From Gracilaria domingensis (lineage: Eukaryota > Rhodophyta > Florideophyceae > Gracilariales > Gracilariaceae), in NCBI GenBank assembly GCA_022539475.1, contig VCMS01000007.1:89011-153010 (forward strand): DNA of 64,000 bases. The letters run 5' to 3'. Each line of letters begins with the position of its first letter. The stretch's first letter is position 1. The notes under the pieces are model-generated. The model saw only the letters and a program-made list of their open reading frames with translations. It had not been told where the DNA came from and did no database searches. Position numbers and translations under genes: made by a program. Positions 30,713-41,301 of this stretch are shown here, piece after piece.

Positions 30713-31039
30713 ATGAAAATTTCTCTTCAAGAAATTGGTGATAAACTTTTTAAATCTTGGCACTTTGAGAATTATAATACATATTTATTTATTATTCTGC
30801 TTTTATGCGTTATTCCGCAGAGTTTCTCCAAGATTGAATTTGTTTTATCTTTTTCAATCGAAGAAACGTGCAAATTGCGAACGTTTTCGGACCAAAAACT
30901 TTTTCTCCTGACATTTTCTATTCTTCTGCTACTGCTTTTATTTATGAAACAATTCAAAGGCAGAAAAGCTCAACCTATCGCAGATAATTACATGAGTACA
31001 AATGACTTCGGAATACCTGAGCGACACGCCTCATTGTGA
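30713..31039 (+). CDS. Small membrane protein, two predicted helices
   Basis: 108 aa from ATG 30713. Two hydrophobic stretches are seen, at about 24-42 (YLFIILLLCVIPQSF) and 66-82 (LLTFSILLLLLLF), followed by a basic polar tail. It starts two bases after the stop of the repeat-like tail that follows the Sel1 gene and in the same orientation, so it may instead be a 3' exon of that gene; Sel1 proteins such as Sel1L are membrane anchored. No homologue recognised. Confidence 0.4.
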   Translation: MKISLQEIGDKLFKSWHFENYNTYLFIILLLCVIPQSFSKIEFVLSFSIEETCKLRTFSDQKLFLLTFSILLLLLLFMKQFKGRKAQPIADNYMSTNDFGIPERHASL

Positions 31040-31260
31040 AAAACAAGAACAAATTCTGTATCGACGAGGAATACAAACTGCCTGATCTAGCAAGCCTATT
31101 CTTTTCTCATAGTTTTAATGAAAGTTCGATGAATAAATGAGGGTAGGTGAATGAGAAATTGGAACTTACAGATATGAAGAATGGTTTGGGTGTCTAATTG
31201 ACAACCGGCAAAGCAAAAACGACAAAATCGAGTACTAAAGCGTTACAGAATGCCGTTCCA

Positions 31261-31806
31261 ATGAAAACCGAGTTTATCAACAAACTTCTCGCCCTGGAGT
31301 TGTTTTTCAAAATCAATCGGCAGATTATTGAGAAAGCCTTTGACCCGGTGCAATGGAACGAGTCGTTGCATTTAAAAAGTCGTCATTTTATCGATTTTTG
31401 GTTAGAGACAGGGCTTCTAGGGATTCAAGGTAATGCAGATTACGGCGTTTCTTATGCGTGGATGCAACTGAAGTTTAATCGTACTCCTGAATATTCTTCT
31501 ATGGCAATTTTCGAAAAAATTAGTTCCCTGAAAATTTTTGAAATACTTGCTTCCGCAACAGCTTCGGAGTGCAAATGCGGTGTAGTCCTTTCTGAGAACG
31601 AAATTTCGAGAAAAGGTTTAGGCTCGAAAGATGACCTAGATCCGGAGGACAGAGCCAAAATCATTGCTGAGGTTCTTGGACAAATCAAATACGGTGCGGT
31701 ATCTGTTGTCAACAGCAAGGAACACAACTTTGTGACTTTGTTTGCAGCAGAACAGAACCGTCAGGAACTACCGACTAGAAATGAAATACCTACGATTCAA
31801 TTTTAA
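31261..31806 (+). CDS. Unknown protein
   Basis: 181 aa from ATG 31261 to TAA. The open frame extends to about 31198, so an upstream exon is possible. It is mostly alpha-helical in character, with Leu/Ile/Phe-rich segments, one CxC (SECKCGVV) and a charged segment near 140-155. No family is recognised and no signal peptide. It lies between the membrane-protein ORF and the integrin-like gene, all on the same strand. Confidence 0.45.
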   Translation: MKTEFINKLLALELFFKINRQIIEKAFDPVQWNESLHLKSRHFIDFWLETGLLGIQGNADYGVSYAWMQLKFNRTPEYSSMAIFEKISSLKIFEILASATASECKCGVVLSENEISRKGLGSKDDLDPEDRAKIIAEVLGQIKYGAVSVVNSKEHNFVTLFAAEQNRQELPTRNEIPTIQF

Positions 31807-32286
31807 ACTTATCTTCTACAGAGCATAAATTTAATTAGCAACTAAGAATAGGAGTAAAGAATTGCACGTTGTGCTACACAAAACTGGTTTTTGATGAACA
31901 ACATAAACTGAAAACTTTCAAGTTTTTTTAGAATACACCTCATCTTTGCACGATCTACGGCGCACAGTTGCTTCCGGCTTAAAGCATACCCTTGTAGTCG
32001 TGCTGGCCTCCCTGAGACTCCCTATGCCAAGTTCTGTTTGAATGTCATATCAGAATGGCAGTTAATCTGCGATAAGATGTTCCTCGTTCAAACTACTGCC
32101 ATACCACGCGGGCCATTAAGATTAAGAGCAACACATTTCGCACACGTCGAACGCACCGCAAATGAATTAAGAAGGCGCAGAAGTTCCTCTATCGTTCTCA
32201 ACAGAACAATGTTCTTCGAACTTGCGATATCATCATCAATATATCCGACGACGTTCGTTCTTGAGTGTACCACATTCTGAGAAGAT

Positions 32287-33613
32287 ATGAAGCCCACTGT
32301 TATTGTTCTCCTTGCGCTATTCTGCATCTCACGGGGTGCACCACGATGCCGTCAGGACATTGTTTTTCCGTTCGTTTCATGTGAGACGGGCTGTGCAATT
32401 CATCCGCGCACAACGATTAGAGAGTGTTGGGCAAAGAATCAGTTTGGATGTCGGCTGCAATGGTGTCCATCGAATAGTGGCTTTCGATGCACTCTCGTCA
32501 ATTTCTCCGGTTTGTCCCGACAATGAGATTCCAGTAGAGGAAGTTTCACTAGCACCGAACAGACCCGTTGAGTTCAATCTTGGGTTTCAGTTGGATGAAT
32601 TACTGATGGATATCATATTGCTGATCGATGCCAGTTCATCCGCTAAGACAGCTTTGGATAGCGTTAAAGATGATCTCATCAAGTTTGTACGCAACGTGAC
32701 TTCGACGTACAATGTGGGTATCGGTATTTATGGATCTGAAGAGAAGTTTGATGCTTCAGGCTTCTCAGTCTTGCAGACGATGACATCAAATGCCGAAAAC
32801 GCTGTACAAGCGTTGCAGAACATTCCTGTATTTCCGGACGGACCTCGAACATCTATCCAGGCACTTTCCGCTCTTCTTGGTGAACGAAATGTACCAGGGG
32901 CGTCAGAGAAGTTTGGATTTCTTTCTCGAGAAAGGGCGTTTATTCTTGTGGGAAACAGTCCAGGAAGGGAGATTCCGTGCGACGCTCCTTATTTTACGGA
33001 TATCAGGCAAAGTCTCAGCAGAGATCCCATTCCGCCTTTTACAACGCATCGGATCATGACCGCGAGCATTGGAACGCCAGGACTGAATTCCGCACTTCCG
33101 TCTCTACACTGCGACAATTACAACATCCCAGAGGCTCGGGATCCTATTGCAGAGGGCCAAGCCGCTGCTATCTCTGATCCAGATGGAGAAGTGCAGACGC
33201 CTTTAACGTTTGACAAGCTGTACGCCACATTCGATCGGAATCGCAGGCTGCCGTTCGGTGGTTACGCGCCAGCGCCTGGGGAAGCGTGGGGAAGGAGGGT
33301 GTGGGTGACGCAGAACACCACTGGGAGGGAGTTCCCGTTTTTCCAGATGCCCTTCCCGGTTCCCCAGTCTGATGGATGCAACGAACGAGTGAGGTTGACC
33401 ACACCGGTACCATGGGCAGTACCACACCAGATCCCTACGGATCAGGTTGGGAAGATACGTCTCTCTCTGGCGCCCGGGGGGTGTAGCAATGGGCGATTTA
33501 CATGTGAAGTGGTGATTAAGGATTCTAGAGTTGGTCATTTTAGCTCTCCATCTTCGTTTTTGTCCATCCTAGACGGACATGTGCATATTGTCAAGGTTAA
33601 CGCCTTATGCTGA
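32287..33613 (+). pseudogene. Integrin-beta-like secreted protein (PSI + VWA/I-like), frameshifted
   Basis: ATG 32287 opens a signal peptide (MKPTVIVLLALFCISRGAP) and a Cys-rich module with CETGC, WCPSNSGFRC spacing like a PSI domain. This frame closes at 32526. From about 32,500 the next frame continues: CPDNEIPVEEVSL, then an I-like/VWA domain with MDIILLIDASSS, a DxSxS metal site (D at 32627), followed by VGIGIYG, as in integrin beta I-like domains. About 350 residues follow to TGA 33613. One base added or lost near 32,500-32,520 joins the frames; a very short intron or sequence error are alternatives. No transmembrane helix is seen, so it looks secreted. Confidence 0.65.
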
Positions 33614-33812
33614 TTGAAAGGCGTATAGCTGTTGGCGGCAACGTGCTCCGTGCAGCTACATGGAGCTCGTTGATGCACTGAAAACCGGTAAACATTACGA
33701 CAAATGCGTTCGTTTGAATGATGCTTGAAACACGCTCATGAGGACACCACTGGGAAGGGGACGCGCTGTAGGGAAGCTGATCCGCGTGTGAGTTATCGAC
33801 AGAGAAGACGTT
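33614..33812. other. Intergenic
   Basis: No ORF or repeat supported. Confidence 0.3.
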
Positions 33813-33934
33813 ATGTTCCGTTTAGTGGGAACAAAGTTTGCCCGGCTAACAAGGCGTTACCGCCAGGCGGTGAGCGACGGAATGAGCGACTGCGCACGGA
33901 CAATGCCTGTCTGGAAACGCGCACAAAATTTACA
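33813..33934 (+). pseudogene. Short ORF interrupted by the MULE
   Basis: ATG 33813 opens a basic, amphipathic frame that reaches the MULE target site at 33926-33934. Skipping the element and one copy of the 9-bp duplication, the frame continues beyond 40437 without a stop for about 90 codons (to 40716). The segment past the element is Arg/Ser/Pro-rich and overlaps the promoter of the next gene, so only the first part looks like protein. Possible small gene or first exon. Confidence 0.35.
33926..33934. repeat. MULE target duplication, left
   Basis: AAATTTACA, repeated exactly at 40428-40436. Nine bases is the usual duplication length for Mutator-like elements. Confidence 0.95.
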
Positions 33935-34159
33935 GGGTTGCGGCAAATCTACGCACTGTAGAGTATGTAGAAATAGAAGCCCAGAACCTACCTGATTTTG
34001 AAACGGTTCCTACCAAGAACCTCTGTCACCCTCCGTAACTCTCTAGGCCCGTTACCTTGCGCCCAGGCCTCTGCTCGTCGTCAAATCCTCTGTTCCTCCC
34101 GCTCCTATTGGCTGCACGCCCCGCAGGGTCGTGACAGCCACACTTACCCAACGTCACGA
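33935..34159 (+). repeat. MULE left TIR
   Basis: Begins GGGTTGCGGCAAATC and is the reverse complement of 40203-40427 over 225 bp with no difference seen. It probably contains the promoter and transposase binding site. Confidence 0.95.
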
Positions 34160-34211
34160 CCGACGAGAGCGCAAAACGCAATGTCACGACCGACGAGAGC
34201 GCAAAACGCAA
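34153..34211 (+). repeat. 30-bp tandem duplication at left TIR edge
   Basis: Two copies of a 30-bp unit starting GTCACGACCGACGAGAGCGC. The first overlaps the last bases of the TIR. It is absent from the right end, so it arose after or beside TIR formation; it could alter spacing of protein binding sites. Confidence 0.85.
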
Positions 34212-34337
34212 GCAACAAGTTTCGAGACCCTCGGGTTCTTAAGGATACCAGTCACCCACTGCAACAACGACGCTTTCATTGCGTCTCCACCAAAGCGTTT
34301 CATCTAATTGTTCGTACCGCTGCCGTTCAGGATTGCT

Positions 34338-37300
34338 ATGATATCGTTTAAAAATGAATCCGATCCATCTGTTTCTTACCCACCTTGCGATCCGCTTGAC
34401 TCAATGATTGTAGGATTCTTGGACCCGCGCAATGAGAGTTCAGGTGATGAGGTAGATGAAAATGGAAATCCCATCAAAACCACCGATGACATTTCCAACG
34501 AACCTTGTGCACGAGATTTGACAAAAGCGGAGATCAATTCAATCACTGTGATGACAAAAGTTATTTCTAGTTTCTTGGAACAGCTACAGCGCAGAACTAG
34601 TATTCGTTTTAATCGCAAAGGACCTCCCGGCTTTAATGAGCTTCGCAGACTTTGGTATCACTTGATCATTATTCGTCAAAATGCTACTGATCATAAGGGT
34701 AATGTAGGCACTAACCTAATTGGATCGTGTGAACCAAAGCAATGGTTTTGTAACGTTCTTCTTGGTGCTGGTGTTATGGAATTGGAACCAAATTGTGGGG
34801 TTGTTTTCGTTCCGGTTGATGCTGGTGTTCGCATTGGAAGTTCTGCAGGATTGTTCAAGAATCAGAACAGCAAGGATCAACTATCTCTTCTGAGTCGCTA
34901 TGAATGCTGGTTTCTACAGAAACTATATCTCAGTCCTGGGGATATCAGAACAGTTGTGGTTCCAGTTGGAATAAGAGGCGTACATTGGGGCTTGTTTGTT
35001 GCTGAACGGATATCAGCTGGGAACTGGAGGATGTATTGGGGGGACAGTCTTGATTGGGACTGCCCGGAAGACATGCGAGACTTTATCTCGCGCATAATAG
35101 AACATGCTCGGAAAGAAAGGATCACGTGGACGTTTCCCACTTCGAACTATGTGTTAGAGGTTCTAAACTACGAAATTCAGAAGGATGGTTACAGTTGTGG
35201 GGCATATGTTCTATCTGTTATGACTACTTTTGCTCGGACCACTGGGGTCATTCCGAAAGTACGTTTTGCGGAGGGTCATCCAAAACACCTCACTGAACAA
35301 TATAGGTGGGCTTGTGCAGAAGCACGCATAAGGATGATCATGTCTACCAGTCATATTATTCCCATCAGTGATACTTTTGCGGTGGATAGTATCCAGATGA
35401 GTCGTCGGGAGGCAGTGTTCGCTTCCCGACACAGAGCAACAGAACCTCCAAAACGACAAGCTAAAGAAGCTCAGGCGCGGAGAGGTAAGCGTAAGCGTGG
35501 TTTATCAAAGTTGACAGTGCCGGGTAGGGGTGCTGCTAAGTTACGTGGGAAGGAAAGTGCTCCTGAAGCGCCCGAGGAGGACGAAATACGCCGTTTTCCT
35601 GGGAAGAACGCAATAAGTGCTAAGAAAAACTTACGATATGCAAAGCCGATTAACAATCGTGGGACAAGGCGACTGCGCAGCATATCGCTGGTACCTAATG
35701 CGGTGTTAGAGAAGAACGTCTCTTCGAACAGAAACTTTATTGCGAAAGACATTTTGAACGACGTACTGGACTCTAGTTTGAAGCCGCGAAAGAAGTCGTG
35801 CTCTTCACGGCAGCCTGATGATCCTAGTGTTCAGGGAGGCACATTGTACGATGCACGTTTATCAACAGGAGGGAAGAGTGCAAACAGTCAGAAAGCTGGA
35901 GTGAACTCCATAAAGAAAGAGCACGCTAGGAGAAAAGACAAGAATGAGGACTGTGTCTTGATCGGGGAAGTTGAAGAGCAGGATTCAGGGAGAGAGGAGC
36001 TCAATATATGGGATCTACCTGGCTACGTTGCCGCATTATGTGCGCAGGACGGGTATGAGTATGGGGTTCAATTTTGTAAGCAAGTCACGAAATCCAAACG
36101 ATATCGTCTTAACGCCAGGCTCCGCTGTCTGAGATACAAGTACTCCCATCCAGGGTGTGGCTGTAAGGCGGCCTTTATGGCCAAAGCGCGCCGGGATGAG
36201 CAAGGATGGCTCGTATCTGAGTCTACAATGCACAATCACGAACGTGTTGGAGAACGACGTCGCTCTCTTTCTGAGAAGAGGAAGAAAGCCGTAAGAGAGG
36301 CAATACTGAAGAATTGTCCGGGTAACTTTCGTATTCCGTTCATTAATTACACTCCTCCTGCTCTCAAATCGACATCAAGGGTAGCGGATACCGATGAAGA
36401 TGACTTTGTGGATGACGTTATCCCTAGCCGTCCTCTGGAGGTGCAGAACAGGATCTGGAACACTAAGCATGTAGATGATGTTAATACCATGAGTAGGTAT
36501 AAGGGCAGTGTTCGTGGCAATGTTCGGAGCAAGGTACAGATAATTGAAATAGAGGACAATAATGAAGTCGGGGGTTCTACTCTGAAGAAGCCGAAGTCTA
36601 CTATTGAAGCTCCGCTGTCTGATGACAGTTCTGTGATAGACGTCACCGAGAGGCACATGGAACTCCAGAAAGGAGGATTGCAGGTCATTTCGGTAAGAAT
36701 GTATCCTATACATGCCTTCCCGTGCTCATAGTTCTGACCATCTACCGACTCTGTGGTTTTTCTTGCGCATTGCAGATGCAACAAGTGTCACGTAACTCTC
36801 CGGAACCTCTTGAAGGAATCGCTTTAGAGGCACTGAAACAGGGCTCCTTTGAACAGGACCCAAGTAGAACTGGTACTGAAGAGGAGGAATCGGTTGCTTC
36901 TTCCCAATTGGAAGGTAGCTCAGAAGAGGAGAGCGTAAGACGTATTTTTGTCGCTTACCTAGAGCAGGTTGCTAATGCCCGTTCACAAGATGTGCTGCAG
37001 CATCTGCAGTATATTGCAGAAGGTTACGGATTCAAGTTGTGTATAAGAGACTCGAAGTATGGGAAACAGTCCGGACGGAAGGTTCTAAATCGCGGTTATC
37101 TAATATGCTCTTTGTCGAGCCACGAGCAGTATAACTGCCCATTTGAGTTCAAATTACGAAGAGTGAAGGTGACTAGCATGAGCGAGCAACATGCCTTCTC
37201 GGCTACATTTGCGAAGGCATATCATAATCATGAGCCTGACAGATCCTCTGTCGTGAGAAAATTATCGCCAAGTATGGAACGAGAGGCTCACCACTTACGG

Positions 37301-39505
37301 AGCACACTACATCTACACTACGGAACTGTACTGGCTCTTGTTGAGGAGAAGTTTGGCGTCCAGGTAGATAGAACGCGCTTCCGGAGACGTCTAAAATACA
37401 TTGAAGACTCGCGCTATCCGAAAGAAAAAGAATGCCTCAGGTTGTATCAGAACCTGATTCAACTACACTCACAGAATAATAGAAACAAAATCTACTGCAC
37501 CACTGGAAGCAACGATGGGCTTCAGTTTGTAGCATGGTGTCTGGAGGAGTGGGCATTGGATTATGAGCGGTTTGGCATTGTCCCTGGGGTTTCTGTTGAT
37601 TGCAAATCTTCGGCGAATCGGTTCAATCTACCTCTGATCACTATGAACGGAAGAGACAATAACGGTCATCTAACAACTTACTTTATGGGATATATAATGA
37701 ACGAGACTGAGGAGAGTTTTCTCTGGGTCCTTGAACGATTCAAAGAGTGTTATCGCGTATCTCCGAGCTGCTTCGCTATAGACCAATGCGCTGCATTAAT
37801 TGGCGCACTTCGGAAAGTATTTCCTTTATCCTCAATTACCCTCGACGACTGGCACCTGAACAAGAACCAGGCCCCCAACACGGAGCGATGGTGCAAGCAC
37901 ATACAGCAAGCGGCATGGGGAAAGGATATGGGAGACGCGTTACATTCGTTGAGAAGGACAAGGAGCCTGGAGGAATTTAACACAATGCGCTCTACCCTGG
38001 AGCATCGATTCTTCACCAACTTCAACGCTCCGTTACCACGATGGTACAAGTTTCTTTTTCATGAAAATCCAGACATGGTTGTCCGCTGTCTAAAAGATAT
38101 CGCACTCCCCCGTCGTTTCTTCTTTCAGGGGAGTGGATTTTCTGAGTCCTCTCACAAACGATATCAGCAATATATCATCTCTAAGAATGTCCCATTTTCC
38201 GAGGTTCCTATGGTTATGAAGACCATAACACAAAGACTGCAAACAGAAAGATCTCAAAAGGCGACAATAGGTGACACTGCATTACGCAACAAGCTCGTTA
38301 CGTCAGGTCTACCGCTCACAATAGCCACGTCGAACCGAATGATTCAGAGGTTTACACCCTACAGCATCACGAAGTTCCTCGAATGTAGCGTTCGATTCTC
38401 AGCCTACTTTCAAATTATCGACGCTAGTGTACTTCCAACTCGGGATGCTCCGTTCAATTTCGACTTGGATATGGAGGACTTGGACGCATCCTCTGAACAA
38501 CCATTAGCAGTGTTCACCATTCGAAGAGCACACGATCCCAACCTGAACGCACCCGAAACCTATAACGCGTACCTCTCAAACGCAGTGATTACTAGGGACG
38601 AGACAGGGGGCGTTATCGGCAATTGCAGCTGTCGCGATACCACCGCTTGGGGCCTCCCATGCCCGCACCTCACGAGGTTATTCGCGGTGTTCCCTGAGGT
38701 GTGCGATCGTTGGCCCGCAATTCGGACAGCCGTCTCAAACCGGTTCCGTATCGAACATATCTGGCATGACTACTGGCTCCGTGATGTCAACTCATGGACT
38801 CTAGAACACGTACTTCAACTGCGTTCAAAGATGGGGACGCCAAACACAGAGCTCCAAAACGAAATTCATTCCCGACTTGCCCAGGAACCCCAACCATCGA
38901 ACACTGCTCACCATACCCAGAATGAGGGGAACGGCACACAATATACAGATAGTAAGAGTCGTGTGGTGCAGCTACAGAAGATCCAAACTGAAGAACTTAG
39001 GTCTTATGCAACCTATTCGGACTGCAAAGCATTGGTGGACCAGATGCACCGCGTTGCCCAAACGTATGGACAAGTTGCCGTAGATAGTCTCAAAAACTAT
39101 TTACGTGACGGTCTGCAGCTCTTAAACAATGGAAGGTACCCGAGCCAATCCCAGAGAGCTCTTGCAGCGCCAGACAGTGTTCCGGGATTGCCAATGATTG
39201 ATTGCAGTCCAACGCGGAATATTAATAACCCAAATGCAGGACTCGGCCGATCGCAGAAGCGCAAAAAGTCTTTTCTAGAGCGCAGAACACCGGCAAAGAA
39301 ACAAAGGCGAACCACTAGCAATGAATCCCAATTCTTGGCTTCGAGTGCAGACATTATAAACCCTGTTGGTTCCAACCGTCCTATGCGGTTCTTTCCTAAC
39401 CAACAAAGCCATGATGAGTTGGCTCGAGTGATAGGTACACCACAACACGCCATTGCTCGCGCTCTCAACGTTGTAGATAATCCGGACAATCAATATAACA
39501 CATAG
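34338..39505 (+). CDS. Ulp1-protease / FAR1 / MULE transposase fusion, two exons
   Basis: Exon 1 34338-36692 and exon 2 36776-39505 join in phase 0 to 1694 aa. Residues ~150-320: C48 (Ulp1-type) cysteine protease with His216 (VHWGLFV), Asp236 (YWGDSLD), Gln281 and Cys287 (QKDGYSCGAYV), spacing close to that of yeast Ulp1. ~330-555: basic linker. ~559-640: FAR1-like C-C-H-H DNA-binding domain ending MHNHE. ~865-945: a second one ending YHNHEP. Transposase core with Asp1060 (VSVDCKSSANRF) and Asp1121 (FAIDQCAAL), then WHLNKN. ~1402-1418: SWIM zinc finger (CSC...LPCPHL). Basic NLS-like tail (KRKKSF, KKQRR). Plant MULEs with captured Ulp1-like genes are known; a single-chain fusion with two FAR1 domains is unusual. 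Confidence 0.88.
36693..36775 (+). other. Predicted 83-bp intron in the MULE gene
   Basis: Donor TCG|GTAAGAAT and acceptor CGCATTGCAG|ATG, with a pyrimidine-rich stretch before the acceptor. It removes a TAG at 36729-36731 and joins two frames in phase. Without splicing the protease part would end 12 residues later, so retention could give a short protease-FAR1 product. Confidence 0.7.
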
Positions 39506-40202
39506 ACAGATATAAGAGCAAGGATAGAAAACGTCAGTAAATGAAAGCAGTATGGGCCAAAGTAATAGATTCAAAACTTACCATTGGTACTGAACAAATT
39601 GTAGCATTGCTTCTTATCTACAGCCCCAGCGTCACATGCATCTTTGCGGTCTGCAGGGTCACGCCCACCAAGTCGGCGTCAATGGAGGGGGCAATGCCGG
39701 GCACGACGACGGTTTTCTAAGTGTACTTGAGCTTCAACGGCAGTGTGGGCGGTGTTCTCGGTGATTTCAAGGCGGCCTGTAGTGGCGCGCAGGGCAGCAC
39801 GGGCGACAAGAGTAGCAGAATTACGCGGATAATCACATTGCATTATGAAAGCGGTGAAGGCTAAAGAGAGGGGCTGTGGCGGTAACAGTAGTGACCGCAG
39901 CGGTAGCGGTACCACAGCGGAGGCGAGACAGAGTGGCGGTGGCACTGGCGGCGGTTATGATAGACACGAGACAGAGTGGCCGTAGCGGTGGTGATAGAAA
40001 CGGTAGCGGCACCACAGCGGAGAAAAGAGAGAGTGGCGGGTGGCGGTGGTGGCGTCGATCGCGGCGGAAGCGGCAGCACGGCGAAAGAATGGGTGACTAG
40101 CAAAAGCGCGGTAAAGAAGTCGAGAGGAGCTGAAACATGATGGGAACTGCACGGTCAAGATAAGCATAAGCGCGCGCAATTTTTGAACTTGAGGAGTACG
40201 AC
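39506..40202. other. MULE 3' region with GC-rich degenerate repeat
   Basis: No ORF in the sense of the element. At 39899-40045 a motif close to GGTAGCGGCACCACAGCGGA is repeated with variations, interspersed with GAGAGTGGCGG. Likely 3' untranslated and subterminal sequence. Confidence 0.5.
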
Positions 40203-40427
40203 TCGTGACGTTGGGTAAGTGTGGCTGTCACGACCCTGCGGGGCGTGCAGCCAATAGGAGCGGGAGGAACAGAGGATTTGACGACGAGCAGAGGCCTGGG
40301 CGCAAGGTAACGGGCCTAGAGAGTTACGGAGGGTGACAGAGGTTCTTGGTAGGAACCGTTTCAAAATCAGGTAGGTTCTGGGCTTCTATTTCTACATACT
40401 CTACAGTGCGTAGATTTGCCGCAACCC
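40203..40427 (-). repeat. MULE right TIR
   Basis: Reverse complement of 33935-34159 over 225 bp. Followed by the second AAATTTACA (40428-40436). Confidence 0.95.
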
Positions 40428-40643
40428 AAATTTACAACAAAAAGCGGAATTGAATCTTTTCGGCCAAAGGCGCCTTTGTTGCCACGTGTGCACGCGAGAC
40501 AGCTCGCAATCGCGCACACAAGGGGCACCGTGCAGTCGCCCTGCCCCCAGCCCGCGATGCCCCTCCGTCATCATCGTGATGGTGGCGCGACGAGCTTCAG
40601 GTGCAAGAAGGCGTGGAGGAATTACGTGCCCATCTCTCCGCCC

Positions 40644-40650
40644 TATAAAA
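40644..40650 (+). promoter_or_regulatory. TATA box of the secreted-protein gene
   Basis: TATAAAA within CCCTATAAAAAGGG. It lies 63 bp before ATG 40713, allowing transcription to start about 30 bp downstream. The MULE ends only 217 bp upstream, so its TIR may influence this promoter. Confidence 0.65.
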
Positions 40651-40712
40651 AGGGCGCACCGCCAGCAAGTCATCCTTCCCAGATGTTCTCGCTCATCATC
40701 ACACCCACGCGC

Positions 40713-41243
40713 ATGATGGCTCCCTATTTCTTGGCGCTACTCCTCTCCCTCGCCCTCGCTCCCGCGCACTGCACGGGCTTCGGAACCCCCGACTGGTGCC
40801 AGCTGGCATACGACGACTGTCAATTCCGCTTCGAGAACCGGCCGCAAGTGCCGTACTTCACGCTGGACGCGCCTGCCGACCTGCCGTACTCGACGCAGAT
40901 CATCTCGCGCACTGCGAGCGAGCGAATCGGAATCTGCCACTCCAGCGGCATCTACCCTCAGTTCATCACGTCCGGCTACAACGTGCGCTCGTTCGACATG
41001 GTGTACGGCGCGCATTACTCGGAGAGCCAGTTCAAGCCGCTCGCGATGCCGTACCAGATCGGGTCGGCCATTGGCCACGAGATGTTTGATAACAACAGGC
41101 CGCCGCTTGGGTCTTGCGTGCGCGTCTATATCACAAGTTATCAGGTGCTGGATGGCGAGAATCCGCCGTCGGTTCACAACGTCAACCTGAGTAGAGATGA
41201 TGCCATTAACCAACGCAAATGCGTTGTGTTCCGCACAACGTAG
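40713..41243 (+). CDS. Small secreted protein of unknown family
   Basis: 176 aa from ATG 40713. An in-frame ATG at 40683 is also possible but leaves almost no leader after the TATA box. It has a classic signal peptide (MMAPYFLALLLSLALAPAHC), probably cleaved near residue 20. The mature part has several Cys (DWCQLAYDDCQ, GICHSSG, GSCVRVYITSY, KCVVF) that could form disulphides, and many Tyr/Pro. No lectin, protease or toxin motif is recognised. It is more GC-rich than its surroundings. It probably acts at the cell surface or outside the cell. Confidence 0.75.
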   Translation: MMAPYFLALLLSLALAPAHCTGFGTPDWCQLAYDDCQFRFENRPQVPYFTLDAPADLPYSTQIISRTASERIGICHSSGIYPQFITSGYNVRSFDMVYGAHYSESQFKPLAMPYQIGSAIGHEMFDNNRPPLGSCVRVYITSYQVLDGENPPSVHNVNLSRDDAINQRKCVVFRTT

Positions 41244-41301
41244 CTTGGGAGAGCCTTTCCTACTTGAGTTGGAGTTAATTTATTTAATTTAACTTTTTAA
41301 T

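Larger units (their letters stand above)
33935..40427 (+). mobile_element. Intact-looking MULE transposon with Ulp1-transposase fusion
   Basis: 6493 bp, with terminal inverted repeats of 225 bp (33935-34159 and 40203-40427) that are identical by eye, and a perfect 9-bp duplication outside. It carries one spliced gene (34338-39505) with no internal stop. Identical TIRs and an undamaged gene point to very recent insertion and possible autonomy. A 30-bp tandem duplication (34153-34211) lies at the inner edge of the left TIR and a degenerate GC-rich repeat (39899-40045) before the right TIR. Confidence 0.95.

Noticed and set aside
34153-34211. CRISPR-like repeat
   Set aside because: Only two adjacent 30-bp units without spacers, in a eukaryotic transposon end; a simple tandem duplication.
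39899-40045. Gly/Arg-rich coding repeat
   Set aside because: Units are degenerate, frames are not maintained and the position is between the MULE gene and its TIR.
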